In this document: piece after piece, positions 5,321 to 5,417 of the stretch | Position numbering within the stretch: position 1 is the stretch's first letter | How the letters are laid out: each line of letters begins with the position of its first letter | Source: Deltaproteobacteria bacterium | GTDB taxonomy: Bacteria > Myxococcota_A > UBA9160 > SZUA-336 | DNA length: 5,417 nt | NCBI GenBank assembly: GCA_030665705.1 | Contig: DAOUZG010000148.1 | Coordinates: 1-5,417 of the forward strand | Direction: 5' to 3' | The notes under the pieces: model-generated | Databases searched by the model: none | The model's input: only the letters and a program-made list of their open reading frames with translations | What the model was told of the DNA's origin: nothing | Made by a program: the position numbers and the translations under genes

Positions 5321-5417
5321 CTACTTCTCAACGAGGTCCCGGGCCATGCGCACAGCTGCGGCCGCGTTCTCCGCGTAGCCGTCCGCCCCGATCTCCGACG
5401 CAAACGCTGCCGTGAGC
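5321..5417 (-). CDS. C-terminus of a corrinoid (B12)-binding protein (runs off right edge)
   Basis: Only the last 31 codons are visible, ending with TAG at 5323-5321. The segment FASEIGADGYAENA, followed by an alanine-rich helix (AAAVRMARDLVEK), matches the characteristic end of methyltransferase-associated cobalamin-binding proteins (the MtaC/MtbC/MttC and MetH B12-domain group), where an IGADGYA motif precedes the last helix. Such proteins carry the methyl group on cobalt between a substrate methylase and an acceptor methylase. The gene sits 30 bases upstream of the homocysteine methyltransferase gene on the same strand, which strongly supports a functional pair and an operon. The diagnostic DxHxxG cobalt-ligand motif would lie outside the window, so the assignment rests on a short tail and the neighbour. 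Confidence 0.7.
   Translation of the reverse strand, partial: LTAAFASEIGADGYAENAAAAVRMARDLVEK

Overview
The window is a GC-rich bacterial segment in which every recognisable gene lies on the minus strand, so it is described here from the right edge (upstream) to the left edge (downstream). It looks like a chromosomal fragment of an environmental, high-GC, probably Gram-negative bacterium. The sequence contains no phylogenetic marker, so no taxon is claimed.

Right part (4412-5417). The last 31 codons of a corrinoid (B12)-binding protein enter from the edge. After a 30-base gap comes a complete stand-alone homocysteine S-methyltransferase with its zinc cysteines intact. Together they resemble two separate pieces of a MetH-like or corrinoid-dependent methyl-transfer system. 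The next spacer contains an AT-rich patch (about 4322-4372) and a broken remnant of an alpha/beta hydrolase, of which only the catalytic-histidine C-terminus is left.

Middle part (1440-4126). This is a compact gene run: an enoyl-CoA hydratase/isomerase family enzyme with both catalytic glutamates, a GTG-started fold-type II PLP enzyme of the threonine/serine dehydratase group, and a PIG-L family zinc deacetylase whose ATG overlaps the dehydratase stop (ATGA). The content suggests a small catabolic operon, but no known pathway is recognised from this set.

Left part (1-1440). A 166-base, almost fully self-complementary element with 16-base perfect terminal inverted repeats (MITE-like, TA at both ends) sits in the stop codon of the PIG-L gene. 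Removing it with one TA copy restores the same TAG stop and leaves a 35-base gap to the next gene, a ROK-family sugar kinase. The kinase was therefore probably the last gene of the same operon before the insertion. A 186-base spacer then precedes the start of an exported protein of unknown function, which runs off the left edge.

The strongest observations are the MITE in a stop codon, the split homocysteine methyltransferase/corrinoid protein pair, and the hydrolase remnant. Any joint pathway (for example processing of an N-acylated or methylated compound) is inference only.
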